From contig WHUX01000051.1 of assembly GCA_015179025.1 (NCBI GenBank), positions 248,001-312,000 on the forward strand: DNA of 64,000 bases, written 5' to 3'. The stretch is from Terfezia claveryi. Taxonomy: Eukaryota; Ascomycota; Pezizomycetes; Pezizales; Pezizaceae. The translations under genes were made by a program, and so were the position numbers. The notes below the pieces were generated by a model. That model worked only from the letters and a program-made list of their open reading frames with translations, did not search any database and was not told the DNA's origin. The first letter of the stretch is position 1. Each line of letters starts with the position of its first letter. Of the stretch, positions 10,700-23,253 are shown in pieces.

Positions 10700-12641
10700 A
10701 ACGGGCAAGGAGGGGGTGAGAGGCGGCGAGTGGGGTTGGAGCTGCCAACGAAATATTCCACATGCAGGCCGAATATTTTCATGTATCTACGTACTGTACA
10801 TACTCACACAGCACGGGTTCCCATTTTACCTCATTATTTTCTTGTATATATATTATTGTGATTCATTGGTACAGACTAATTGCCCGGAGTCCAAAAAACT
10901 CCCCGCTACCGGGAAGGGGTTAGCAGGACATCTAATGAAGCAGCTGCACGTAATTGGGCGGTAATTAGTATCATATAACTACGTACTTGTACTAATACGT
11001 TTAACTTACCGCTTTGCCTCTACAAGGGGCTTGTGCCAACCAGACTATGTCTTCTATAGTAGTACTTCAAAAGGAATTACTATTGCGGTCAGTTCAGACG
11101 TTAAAGATAAGCAATAATAATTGTAGCTCCCATGGGAAACTCTGTAGCTTGGTGACAGGGAGATGCGCATCACGCTTTGTGGGTTATCCAAGCCATGTTT
11201 TTACCCAGCCATAATCATTTATATGTGGTACGGCGCATATCGCCCTCGTGTACTTGCAAATTACATATGTGCCAAGCCATATCCATCGTACTAAGTTTTG
11301 AATTTTCTTCTCTATATTTTGCTACTTATGTATACAATCTATTAATTTTCATAAACTTTGATTCACAAAGTCTCATCTCTGGAGTCCAACTTCCTGTGAC
11401 CCCCCCAAGGCCTATCCCTAAAATATCGGTAGATTACTTGAGTTAGTACCACTCATGACTCATTTTTGTGGCGTCAAGAGGTCCTGAAGGTCGAGATAAC
11501 GAAAACTCCTGACACCAGTTAGTTGTATGGTGATGGCACCCATGTTCACATCAGGCAGTTTGTGCCCAAAATACCCTGTTGCATGTTCGTACGTTTAAGT
11601 GCTCATTTTCTAGCTTCTGTTCCTCTTCTGAAGGTTGGTGTGCCGTTCGCTTGATGTGAAGTATGGAGTTTGATAGGTGCCGTGCCGGATCCAATCACTC
11701 GTATTTTAGTATCCACATGTTAGCAAATACTCGTCTGAAAAATTGTGTGAAGCTACTGGAAAGGGAGATTGTACATACCAAGGTAAAAAAAGGTTGGACA
11801 TCTCCTCATCAGAGTAATCGGAATCGAATTATACCACATCCCCATCCCAATCCATCTTTCCCGTGAAGTAGAAAGACGGTCCGAGACAGAGTATAAGTGG
11901 CATGCCGCGTATTGCACTAAAGTGCTTTCAAGCAAACAATCTTTGCAAAGGTCTCCCATAGGAAGCACCCTCGCCCTCAATCAACTCCGGAGAACTAATT
12001 GAAAGAAGGATGTCCTTGTTTTCTGATGCCTTTTGCAGACGCGTCAGTCTCCAGAGGATTTGACCCCCAGAGAGCTTCATCACGCCAGACCCTCGCGGGT
12101 AGATGAGTTTGTTAAAGAAGATACTCCGAATTTCTCATTTGCATTGATATGTGACAAGAACAGCCGAGGACAGGAAGACGGCAGAAAACTGAAGTCCACT
12201 GTCCTGGGGTGGTGTCCGTTTGTGAGCAAAGAAACGCAGCCTTGATGAGGAGATGCTGTGGAGAGAGAAGACAGAGGGATGGGAACAAGGGTTTATATGC
12301 ATGGTGGGGGCTCTGTGCCAAGCCCGACATGGAGTAGTGTCCTAACTCTAAATGGCTCTGTTCAGGGTAAGTGAAAAATTCGCCTTCTGCGGAGGCTGAG
12401 TCAGCGACGTTCCGCTATGCCGCCGCTTTTGCCCCTAGTCTCATGCCATTGCCCTAGCCAATATGATTGGCCTTCTCCGCGCCCCGCTCTAGAACTACGG
12501 CCGCACCCGCGTACATCCCAGCACTGGTAGAAAATTCCGGACCGAACCTCGCCAGAAACATTTTACCCCCAATCCTCCTCCGCCCACTCAGTCGCCCTTT
12601 CCTATTTTCCTTTCCTTTCGTTTTTATAGCAGCACATACCA
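10700..12641. other. Intergenic region mef1 / mas1
   Basis: No gene recognised over about 1.9 kb. It contains one repeat terminus (11023-11047). The frames at 11663-12330 have no recognisable domain. Confidence 0.55.
11020..11047 (+). repeat. Terminus of the TAGTCTGGTTGGCAC repeat family
   Basis: Reads AAGGGGCTTGTGCCAACC followed by AGACTAT, i.e. the outer inverted repeat including the inner AAGCCCCT part in reverse orientation. The matching second terminus was not found nearby. Confidence 0.6.
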
Positions 12642-14222
12642 ATGGCGGCCGCCCGAATTGCACGCACGAAGCTCGCTTCGTCGCTACGGAGAGCAGCATA
12701 CCCCTCCACCCGCTCGGGTATCTTGCTCCCCAGAGGTTTGGCGACGGCGGCTCCTACACTCACCCCCGGCATCACCACAGAAACTACCACCTTGAGGAAT
12801 GGATTGACGGTGAGGGCCAATTGAGGTGCTGCATGGTTGCGCGTTACTGTGGGTATCTGCTGATATAGCCCCGGGGAATAGGTTGCAACAGAATACTCCC
12901 CATACGCCCAAACTGCCACCTGTGGGGTATGGATAGATGCTGGCTCCAGGGCAGAGACTGACCGAACAAACGGTGTCGCTCACTACCTGGAGCACTTGGC
13001 CTTCAAGGGTACCGGCAAGCGCACCCAGGAACAGCTTGAGCTCGAGGTTGAAGACATGGGTGGCCACTTGAATGCCTACACCTCCGTATGGGCCCCTCGA
13101 TTCCATATATTACCTCCAATCACAGTTTACTCACGACTCTAATAGCGCGAAAACACCGTATACTACGCCAAATCCTTCAAGGATGATGTCCCCAAGGTCG
13201 TCGAGATCCTTTCAGACATTATCCAAAACTCCAGGCTCGAAGACGACGCCATTGAGCGAGAACGAGACGTTATTATCCGTGAGCAACAAGAAGTCGACCG
13301 CCAACTCGAGGAAGTCGTCTTTGATCACCTCCATGCCACCGCTTTCCAAGGTCAACCCCTCGGCCGCACCATCCTCGGACCGAAGGAGAATATCCTCTCC
13401 ATCAAGCGTCCCGACCTCGTCGACTACATCAACACCAACTACAAGGCTGACCGCATGGTTCTTGTTGGTGCCGGAGGTGTTCCTCATGAGCAGCTCGTTC
13501 AACTTGCCGAAAAGCACTTCTCCCTGCTCAAGCCATCCGACAACCAGGTTGCACTTGGTTCTCCCCGATCAACCCGCCCAGATTTCGTCGGTTCCGAAGT
13601 CAGGATGAGAGACGACACACTACCCACCGCACACATCGCCATCGCCGTCGAGGGTGTCTCATGGAAAGACCCAGACTACTTGCCCGCTCTTGTTGCTCAG
13701 GCCATTATTGGAAACTGGGACCGCACTATGGGTAACGCTTCTCACCTTGGCAGCAAGCTCAGCTCCTTCGTCCACAAGCACCAGCTTGCCAACAATTTCA
13801 TGTCTTTCAGCACCTCCTACTCTGACACCGGTCTTTGGGGTATCTACCTCGTCACCGAGAACGTCACCAGAATCGATGACCTCATCCACTTTGCCCTCCG
13901 CGAGTGGTCACGCCTTGCTCAGTCGGTCACCGAATCCGAGGTTGAGCGTGCTAAGGCTCAGCTCAAGGCTTCTCTTCTCCTCTCCCTTGACGGCACCACT
14001 GCCATTGCTGAGGATATTGGACGACAGATTGTTACCACGGGCCGTAGGATGAGCCCAGCGGAGGTTGAGAGGGTTGTTGGTGCTATCACGGAGAAGGATG
14101 TTATGGATTTCGCGCAGAGGAAGATCTGGGATCAGGACATTGCGATTTCGGCGGTTGGTCAGATTGAGGCGCTGTTCGACTACCAACGTATCAGGGCAGA
14201 TACTACCCGTATGTTCTCGTAG
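12642..14222 (+). CDS. mas1: Mitochondrial processing peptidase beta subunit
   Basis: Catalytic subunit of the matrix protease that removes presequences. Exons 12642-12809, 12882-13085 and 13146-14222 (482 residues). The presequence ([21 protein letters not shown]) is Arg-rich. The inverted zinc motif HYLEH (HxxEH) sits in exon 2, followed by [14 protein letters not shown] and [10 protein letters not shown]. The distal zinc ligand region [15 protein letters not shown] comes about 75 residues later. [21 protein letters not shown] and the glycine-rich loop region are also intact. The paralogous bc1 core protein I lacks the full zinc site, so its presence supports active MPP beta. Introns are short and canonical. 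Confidence 0.96.
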
Positions 14223-14806
14223 ATGTGTGGAGGGGTGGCGGGGTAAGAGGGGACTGGGATGTACCGGGCGGAGGGCGTATAGATGGCATTTTGAGCTTTT
14301 GTTTCCTGCGCCGGTAATCAAGATTTAGGTATGGGGATGGGAGTGGTCGGCTGGAAAGGAGAATGATTGAGCATTGTGTACATTGTATTTATCATCCATT
14401 TTAGAAACACATGATATGTGTCTGCCCCTGATATTTTCCGTAGAGATATCTCCTACCAATTGACCCTCGTATGAGAGAAAACTCTGGGAGCTTATCCACG
14501 CATTGGTTGCTGTTTGTAGGCCAGCACAGCTCGGCGTAAGGGTGGTACTAGTCTCATGAGACTGGTCGTACGCCAGTTTTAGGGGTAACGCATCTTATTA
14601 GGTAGTCTGGTTGCTCCACAGGAGGCATCTTATCTAATCTTCAAACTTAATCTCCCAAATCTATCAACAATCTATTTCTCCAAAATCTAATCTCTAAATC
14701 TAATCTCGCCTATCAATTGCTGCAACGCCGATCCGCATCATTGGCCACCCACCCAGAGCAAAGGACCAGCTCCAGACAACAAGACCAAGTCACAGCATCA
14801 CGAACA
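14223..14806. other. Intergenic region mas1 / csn7 with repeat debris
   Basis: Contains a partial copy of the dispersed repeat: TAGTCTGGTTGC at 14603-14614 and a related palindromic stretch (ACTAGTCTCATGAGACTGGT) around 14550. The last 100 bp are pyrimidine-rich leader for csn7. Confidence 0.5.
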
Positions 14807-15870
14807 ATGGCGGACCAAAAAGCCCTCCTAGCTCTGCAACCGTTCATCATTCAAGCGAAGAGCGCGGGGCCAGCGAAAGCTGTGGATATCATTACGAGAG
14901 CGACGGAGGCACCGGGGTGCTTTGTGTTTTCGGAGTTACTGGAGTTGCCGGAGATTGGACAGTTGAGGGGGAATGGGGAATATGAGAAGGTAATGGGATA
15001 TCTTGTTTTTCTTTTTGGAGAAGTTATGGGCTCCAAACTCCCAGATATTGGAATTGACTCTTGTCCAACGATAGTGCAAATCCCAATACTCATGTCTAAC
15101 CCCCTCTCCTTCTATCAATCTAGCTAACACACTCCCCCTAAACAGTACTACAACCTCCTTCGCATCTTCGCCTACGGATCTATCATGACCTACAACACCT
15201 TCCCCACGCCCCTCCCGCCCCTCTCCCCAGCCCAACACCACAAGCTCCTCCAACTCTCCCTCATCACCCTCTCTTCGCAGCCCCCCTCCTCCACCACCCT
15301 CTCCTACCCACACCTCCTGACTTCGCTCTCCCTTCCCACCACACGGGCTCTCGAAGACCTCGTCATCTCCTCTATCTACGCCTCTCTCCTAACAGCCAAA
15401 CTTGACACTGCGCACCAACTCGTCGAAGTTTCATCGACCGCGGGCCGGGACGTCGCAGGCGAGGAAATCCCATTGATGGTGGCCACCCTTGGTAACTGGG
15501 CAGCGCAGTGCGAAGAGGTACTGGGGGATTTGGAGAGGAGGATGGAGGGTATAAAGAAGGAGGCTGTGGAAAAAAGGAAGGAAAGGGAACAGTATGAAAA
15601 GGAGGTGGCGTTGAAGCTGGAGAGTGTCAAGGCGAAGAAGGATTCTGTGGGAGTGGAGCAGGAGCGGTTGGAGCTCCAGGGGGGTCGGGCAGCCAGGTGG
15701 CTGGGAAGGGGAAAAGGGTGATTAGTGAAGGGGAGGAGGCGTTGGGGGGGTATGAGGATTTGATGGATCTGGATGAGGAAGGGGGTAGTCAGGGGGGTTC
15801 GGGATTCTTGGGGTTGGGTGGGGGGAGGAAGAGGAAGGGAGTGAAGGTGGCGGCGAATAAGCGGAGATAA
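14807..15870 (+). CDS. csn7: COP9 signalosome subunit 7 (PCI domain), frameshifted near 3' end
   Basis: Subunit of the cullin deneddylase. Exons are 14807-14989 and 15146 onward. The protein begins MADQKALLALQPFIIQAK, then a PCI-type helical domain (FVFSELLELPEIGQL, YNLLRIFAYGSI, RALEDLVISSIYASLLTAKLD), and ends in a charged coiled coil (EKRKEREQYEKEVALKLE). In the submitted frame it stops at 15719-15721 (252 residues). One base after a six-G run (15679-15684) the other frame continues as an acidic/basic tail (DLMDLDEEGG…GRKRKGVKVAANKRR) to a TAA at 15868-15870. Csn7 proteins usually end in such a tail, so a one-base G-run error or polymorphism is likely. Csn7 versus another PCI protein: fairly sure. 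Confidence 0.8.
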
Positions 15871-16549
15871 AGGGGTGGAAGAGAATGGAGGGTAAATGGA
15901 TTATAATTGTTAACTACAGAGTGGGATTGGGCGTATGGTGTGACTATGACACTGACTCTGGCAGCTGATTTGAGATATTTGCTTTGGTTTGATTTGGCGT
16001 TGTTTGCTTTTTTGTTCTCTCACCTGGGTGTCAGACCTAGAAATAGCATGAAAAATGAATAAAACCATGAACTTTCGGCCGGGTTGCACGTTGGTCGAGT
16101 CTCCCAGCAACACAACCACAACTCGTAGTTTCAGTCCAAAAACGCCTAATGTTTCTCTCCAATAAAAAAAATTAGGAAACACTTTGTGGACCTGGTATTA
16201 TTTGAAGTGGGTTTCTATAACATATCAAGAGATCAGGCCGTGAGATGCACTTATGTAGGTTACGCATTTGGAGTGTCATGAAGGTGTTGCTGTGCACCGT
16301 CTCCATGCAATAAATTTAGACATCAGTCAACTTCTTAGCCTTGTGCACATGGCCTTGCTTGAATAATGTATAAACTATGGTATCATAGCGTGGGAAACTT
16401 TCGAGGGATATTATATAACCTCCATAATTTGTTCTGGTGATTCTTCAAAATTCTTCGAAAAGTGGCTGTGCGAAGACTAGGTATCCTTGAACTATATACA
16501 TTTATGGCACTTGACTTCCAGGCAAGAGACTGGCAGTAGGTTGCTACTA

Positions 16550-16635
16550 CCTTAGTCACAAGCCCCTCGTAGAGACTACTACCTGTACTTACACAGCCAG
16601 ACCTATACTACGAGAGGCTTGTGCCAACCAGACTA
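16550..16635. mobile_element. MITE-like element, best-preserved copy
   Basis: The left end reads TTAGTCACAAGCCCCTCGTAG and the right end CTACGAGAGGCTTGTGCC then AACCAGACTA; these are inverted repeats of about 20-28 nt around a ~40 bp core without coding potential. The flanks are not clear enough to call a target duplication. Confidence 0.6.
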
Positions 16636-17255
16636 TATGTATGTGACATCCACGCACAGTCATTCTCGCCCATACACATGCTTTACGCATATATCTCAGG
16701 TGAAGTGATCTTTTATTGGCATTCATCTATCCATCCGTTGCTAGTGTTGCTATCCATAACTTGTCATTCCAACACATACAGCAGCCACCAGGATTTGCCA
16801 TACAAATATATCTTCCGCGGTATGTAGCTCACACTGAAATTACGCTAGCGAATAACTCGAGTCTCTACGGTAATATTGACAACCATATACCTATGTTGAC
16901 CGCCAGACTATATCTATGTATAACTTCAGTTTTGGCACGTTTAATCTTATAAGGGCACAGTCCCTTTTGGGCTAATACTAAAATATTTTCTGGGTAGAAT
17001 AGTTCCTAGGAAGTGGTGCAAAATTGAAATAAATCGGTCTGGGCACGAGAACTGCGAAATTTCATAGAGTATGGCTTGCACGGAACCATACATGAGTAAT
17101 TATCTCATGAAGGGTTATTAGAGTTCCAAGTTACAATTAAATATTGCTATAGTTAGGCCTTAGGGAGCCAATTAGTGGGAGTCATACCTGGTTACACATT
17201 GAAATCTGAGGCTTAAAAGCCGTGCCTTTCTGGTTTGCAGTACTGTACCCTACAC

Positions 17256-17330
17256 CTAGTCTGGTTGTACCCCTCGCAGCCAAACTCGCCCCTAAGAGAC
17301 TGCCAGTAACATAGACTGGTTGGCACCCAG
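17256..17330. mobile_element. MITE-like element copy
   Basis: Begins CTAGTCTGGTTGTACCCCTC and holds a second, same-orientation ATAGACTGGTTGGCACC at its right side, so it looks like two partially overlapping or rearranged copies. Confidence 0.45.
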
Positions 17331-18594
17331 TAACAAGCATGAATAAATGCCCAACGTTACTTCGAGCGTTTTGAGGGCAGATTTGACTTGGTTTCGGATA
17401 GTCTGGTTGGCACGTTTCGGAGGCAAACTGAAGGCCCGACCTGAGGCCTATTTCAAGGAATTTTTTGTGTGTGCAGCCATACAGCAATCAACGGATATAA
17501 TGCTCAACGGGATGCATCCACTAGAGATTAAGTGTGCTAAATACAGGGTGCAGGTTGCAGAGTACTTTATCGCGCTCTTTCCGTTGCTTAAGGTAATCTT
17601 GAGAAACGACACGGAATTTACTGAGAAAGTTTGCCACCTCTATGTTTGCTGTTCGGTATGATGTTTCTTTTCTATAGAGCAACTTGAGCTGTTAATTGAT
17701 GGCTGGTATGTTGGTTGAATCTGAGTAAGGCTCCCAAGAACTTTCAGAAGAGGCTTTGAGTGATGTTTGGTCTGATCGATAGCCTCCAAAACTTCGATAT
17801 TGCAACTCTCTCCGAGTCTAGCGACTCTTAACTCCAAGTCCTCTCGTGACGTGGAGTGGCCAGACCAAGTTTAAGATACACTGATATGACTGCGTGCATA
17901 TTTGATTAGCCATTTTAGACACCCTCGCGCTCTGCAGTTGCAGACGCGAGAATAACTTAAGATCATATTGGCTAACTTTTCAGTCCCGACCTGTAAGCTC
18001 CCCGAAGAGCGGGCTATTTCAAAAATTCGAATTCAACTAAATCTACTGATATCGGAATCACGCTTCACTTTCTCGGATTTTAGATCAATTGCTTAAGCGT
18101 GTGGCTGCCTAACAAATATATAAATGCATTAACCCAGCTATCCAAACTGGGGTTGAGATGGGTACCCTTGTGGGTAGTGGGAACCCACGTCGAGACGACG
18201 CGACACATACAGGGACACTTTGTCGTACATGACTGGTTACAGGTGCTTGTATTTCAACATTTCCCAAAGGTCTTCGAATCCTGAGGATTGGGGGGGGATA
18301 AAGCTAGCCTCGTACCCAGGTTAATATTTTTGTGGTTCGTGACCTCGTACATAACTCCCCCATATACAACAGACTGGTTGCTACGAGGCTAGGATAAAGC
18401 AACTGTATGAACCCTACTTTCTTAATTTTATTTTTACGTTCTTCCTCGGGAAGAGTCACGAGGTATGTTTGGGGCTCTGATTATTGGAGAATATAACTAC
18501 TCTTGAGTGACGTTGCAGTATTCAATTCAATTAACTCCCGAAAGCAAGTACACTATATGCAGAGAGGCCCCCGGTTGTGGAATACTTCCTAATT

Positions 18595-18627
18595 GTCTGT
18601 TGCAACCAGACTAGTCTGTTGCAACCC
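18595..18627. repeat. Tandem repeat termini of the same family
   Basis: GTCTGTTGCAACC occurs twice separated by AGACTA; the centre CCAGACTAGTCTG is palindromic, as if two element ends had joined. Confidence 0.5.
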
Positions 18628-18930
18628 ACTACAACTACCAGTAGTAGTAACAACCTTCGTATATATATATAAATGATTTTTTCAACATCCACCCAAAAAT
18701 GTATTGCAATATCAGAGACTCGTTACTTCCTCTCTGTCGTGCTAGCAGGCTTCCTCATATGCTCCTCTTGATTTACCAGTGCTGGTCTGTCTAACATCTT
18801 TATTACTTCTCGTCAAGCCAGACTAAGAATACAGAAGCCAGCTTCACCACACGAACTCAACACCCCGAAGCTACTCCACGTTACACTTCCTCAAGGCCCT
18901 AATCTCAGCATAGCCAACTGATCGGGGCAG

Positions 18931-21900
18931 ATGTTTTGGTCTCAGATGGGGTTTTTAAGGCTCCCACAGTATCCATCCCTTGGTTCAGCTGCAGCCTTAG
19001 ATGCAGTCAAGGTTATCCACTATGCTTACCCCCCAGTGCTCTTGGTCTACTTTGCCGGGGCACTCTGTGCTACGTTCTGGTTTCAGCAAAAAGAGACCTG
19101 CCTGGCACGAAATGTCTACCGTCGTGCCATAATGTGGGCAAACCTCGGAGTTCTCTTAACCTATGTACGTCAGCCGATATTTTGCCATCTCAAAAAAAAA
19201 CTAAGTGCTTTCATGAGAGGCTAATTTTTGATTTACAGGTTTTAGAATCTGTTACTCTACTATCCCATTCATTGGTACAACCTGGATGGTGGGCACCAGA
19301 GCACACAGTAGTACGCACTTACCCTGATATGTTGTGTGATTAATTGACATCGCTGCATGGTGGTCCAGGGTTGACACTGAATTCCCAGGTCTATAGTGTT
19401 TCCTCCATTTTAGCATGGGGTGTCCTTCATTTCTGTCTGCTCGAGTCCCCCGAGCCAGTTTGGTACCCATACTGGGGTTCCTGGATTATGGGACTTGTCG
19501 GAGAACTATCTGTTATCTTACTGTCAATGAAATCAGAAGCCACGGCGCCGCAACGGAGCATTTTCGCATCCACAGGATTTTGGCTGCGGTACCTGAGGCT
19601 TGTAATATTGCTCTCACTACTCATATTGTTTTTGGTCTTTCGTAAACGCTCGATTGTGACCGAGACTAGCAGCACGGAAGAAACGGCTCAACTACTTGGA
19701 CAACCCGGGACAAATGAGGAATATGGAGCAATTGTCCACATTGGTAATAGTGACAATGAAGATAATAGGAAGGAGAGAGAATTACAGGAGTTAGCTAAGC
19801 GAATAGAAGAAGGTGGATGGTTAGAGTACGCAAAGTCTTTTAAAGTGCGTATTCTATATCATGACGTAAAGCACCTTCATGACTGTTAACCGACTTTCAG
19901 ATCTTCTGGCCGCATATCTGGCCCCAGAAAGACCGAGCTCTCCAGATACGCATAGCACTTGTGGGAGGTTGCCTTGTCATTGAACGTGGCCTCAATGTCT
20001 TGACACCAATGCAAATGGGGCGTGTCACGAATGCATTGATGGCTGGTGGGCTTGGTGAGTCGTTCTTGAATGAAATGACACTTAGAGTTATTGACTTCAA
20101 GCAGGTCATGTTCCTTGGATGGAGGTCTTCTTATTTATTTTGATTCGTTGGCTTGGCTCCGGTGCCGGTGTTCCTGCTTTGCAGCGCTACCTATGGCTAC
20201 CGATCGACCAATATGCTTTCCGCTGCATTACGACGGCCGCATACAACCATGTGATGTCCCTTTCGTGCGAGTTTCATACTAGCAAAGACACCGGCGAAGT
20301 CTATAGCGCAGTTCAACAAGGGAGAGCGGTGACCGGTTTTATGAATATGGTTCTCTTTTCAGTTCTTCCCATGCTCGCAGATCTCATAGTTGCGTTCGGC
20401 TACTTCTACATCACATTTGGTATTTATATGGCATTGATTGTTACCTTTGCATCTTGCGTCTACGTCTGGATTACCTCCCGTTTGAATCGAAAGAGGATAG
20501 ATTTGAGGTAAATCTCTACCCTGCGCCGTGGGAATAATGTTAACCTATGGGTAGACGAAATTTCTCAAAGAGTTCACGAAGGGAAACTCACTTGATGTGG
20601 CAGTCAATGACTAATTGGGAAACAGTTGCTGTAGGTTTATTCTAAGGGTTATTCCTTACTGGGCTTCAGGGCACTGTGGTGCTAACAGGCGCAGTATCTC
20701 AACCGCATTGGCTATGAACAAGATAGATATTCGGGAGGTGAGTCTATGGCTATCGGTATGAACTTAATGTGATTTCAAGACTAATGGTGTGCGATAGCCA
20801 TCAAGTGTCTCCAGGAGGCCGAGAGAGACAGCAACAATGCTATGTTAATGTTGAACGTCACACAGAATGCGACTTTTACTATAGGTCTTCTCTTTGCAAG
20901 CTTCCTTGCGATTTACCAGGTGACTATGGGTCATCGTAAAGTTGGAGATTTTGTAGCTTTACTTTCTTATTGGGCGCAGATAGCAGGTGTGTTTCTCAAA
21001 TTCACAGGAGAGATCTATAACAGAATTGGCTAACCGTTTGATGATAACAGGCCCGCTTTCATTCTTTACAGATATTTACGGCATGATACAAATGCGCATG
21101 CTCGATGCAGAGCGCCTTCTCCAACTGATGCAAATGGCACCATCAGTCGTGACGAAGTCTGGCGCAGAAGACCTAGTGGTCACTACTGGGGAAGTGAGTT
21201 TCCGGAATGTAAGCTTCGGATATGACCCAAGAAAAGGGGCCATTAAGGGTATGAATTTTCAGGCAGCGGGAGGAAAAATAACCGCGCTCGTGGGTATGTC
21301 GGGCGGTGGGAAGTCTACTTGCTTGAAACTTCTCTTTAGATTTTATGATGTGACCGATGGGGCCATCACTATTGATGGACAAGATATCCGTGAAGTGACT
21401 TTGCCTAGTCTGAGGGAGCAAATTGGAGTAGTCCCGCAGGTAGCTCTATGTATTCTCCATTTAAGACCCGCACTCACCCAGCGTGACTAGGAACCGAGAA
21501 TGTTCAATGAAACAATAATGGACAACTTGAGATATGCATGTTTAGAAGCAAGTGACGAAGGTGAGCATCTAGTATAGAGTTCTAAACTGACCTGATGCTA
21601 AATATTTGCGCAAACAAAATTTAGAAATATATTCCGCCTGTCGAAGTGCTGCTATCCATGATAAAATCCTCACATTTCCAGAAGGGTATTTGTCAAAAGT
21701 AGGTGAAGGTGGATTCAAGTTGTCATGTGGGGAAAAGCAAAGGGTAAATCTTCAAATGGAGAGTCCGCCAAGCAGTTACACTGACTCTGGATATATAGAT
21801 TGCCATAGCCAGAGCGATATTGAAAAATCCGAAGATCGTACTGCTGGATGAAGCTACCAGTAGTGTGGATCCTACAACTGAACGTCTTATTCAACAGGGC

Positions 21901-23253
21901 CTCAACAAGCTTGCCACAGGGCGTACCATGTTTATCGTTGCGTAAGCATTTACTCTCTTCCAGAATTTATGTCTTGAAGTTTCACTAAGTTTCGTCAGCC
22001 ACCGGCTTTCGACAATAATGCATGCGGATCAAATTCTTGTCATTGAGGATGGAAACATCATCGAGAATGGAAAGCACGAAGAGCTACTTAAGTTGAGAGG
22101 CAAATACTCAGAGCTCTGGCGTGGTAATATTTCGGCCGATAACTCCAATACCCTGAGTAAAGATTTTGATGAGAACGAAACGATACAATCACAATATGAG
22201 GTTACCTCTTCCACAGGAGCAGTGGCGGTACCTCTACCTAATACGGAGGTCACAAGGGAACAGTTGATGAATACTGCACCCTTTAAAATTAAGTGTGTAC
22301 CCTTGGCTGCAAGGAAAACAGACCTGTTCCATCCACATACCTACCCCAGGACGCCTACTTCAATGAGAGCTTCAAAGACAACATACTTTAAGTCACTAGC
22401 AAAGGAGAATATTGGCCCCATAAGACCTAACGACGCGTGTGCAGAGGGAGCAAAAGTTCTAAGCTTACAGAAATCTGCCAAACATGACTCTATCCTCAAG
22501 CCAGAGGCTAAAGAATTCATCCCGGCATCAATTGCAACACTTTCCGAAAATCACAATAACGCTAACGCCATCAGAACAGCCATTCAGCTCGCTCCAGAAA
22601 CACAATCACGGGTGTCGCCTCTCGATTTTCAATGCTTTTTGGATGAACATAAGAAGCAGAATTTCTCGAAACATGATGCCAGCACAAATACTGCGGAAGG
22701 CGCAGCTAGTGAAACCTTGGAACAAAAACACCGCCGGCGGAGACATAGGCGCAGAAGCAGGTCATCTCGAAGTTCATCCGGGAACGATCAGCAATCAACT
22801 GCAACAGAATCAGTGATAAGGCAGAGCATTAGGACTAATGGCTATGTTGCGGTTTTTCATCCAGCCGAACAGAAAAACAATGATTCATGCAATGGACAAC
22901 ACCTCCAATCGACAAGGAATAGTAGTTTCCCCAATGGCAACGCTATTGAACAAGCAGACTTGCCTTCTATGCACGACGCGAGGGATACAAAAGCTGTGGT
23001 GCTTTCACATGCTAATACTAGCACTGGGTTGAACGAAACAGCATCAAATATGCCTTTTATAATGAAAAGAAGTTTCGTCAGTCATGACGCCCGGGGAGGC
23101 TTGGCTCCAAGATGGAAACTGCATGGGAAGCCTCTCCTCTCTGAAAATATTGCCAATGGGTACGGTGCTACAACTCCTAAACCAGGCACAAATCCCAAAC
23201 CAACAATCGGTTTTGAAATTCAGAATGTTCCCATCGGGAGTGCCCGACCCTAA
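18931..23253 (+). CDS. hmt1: Hmt1-type vacuolar ABC half-transporter (ABCB6-like) with long C-terminal tail
   Basis: Predicted vacuolar-membrane exporter for heavy metal or thiol-peptide conjugates. I reconstruct 13 exons (18931-19164, 19239-19310, 19389-19844, 19901-20054, 20105-20507, 20555-20630, 20695-20737, 20798-20986, 21051-21439, 21491-21560, 21625-21743, 21799-21941, 21999-23253), about 1200 residues, in frame throughout. An extra N-terminal membrane domain (~5 helices, the Hmt1/ABCB6 TMD0) precedes the ABC membrane domain ([15 protein letters not shown] loop: [18 protein letters not shown]). NBD: Walker [11 protein letters not shown]-loop VVPQ, Walker [15 protein letters not shown]-loop HRLSTI. 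The signature reads LSCGEKQR instead of LSGGEKQR. A ~400-residue polar tail follows, with an Arg-rich patch and a PAM2-like segment ([10 protein letters not shown], near 22495-22525). Substrate is inferred from family only. Confidence 0.9.

Larger units (their letters stand above)
15871..18930. other. Gene-free region rich in short dispersed repeats
   Basis: About 3 kb with no supportable gene. At least seven partial or complete copies of the TAGTCTGGTTG repeat lie here (near 16551-16634, 17256-17330, 17399-17413, 18368-18392 and 18595-18627). It appears to be a nest of miniature inverted-repeat elements. Confidence 0.55.
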
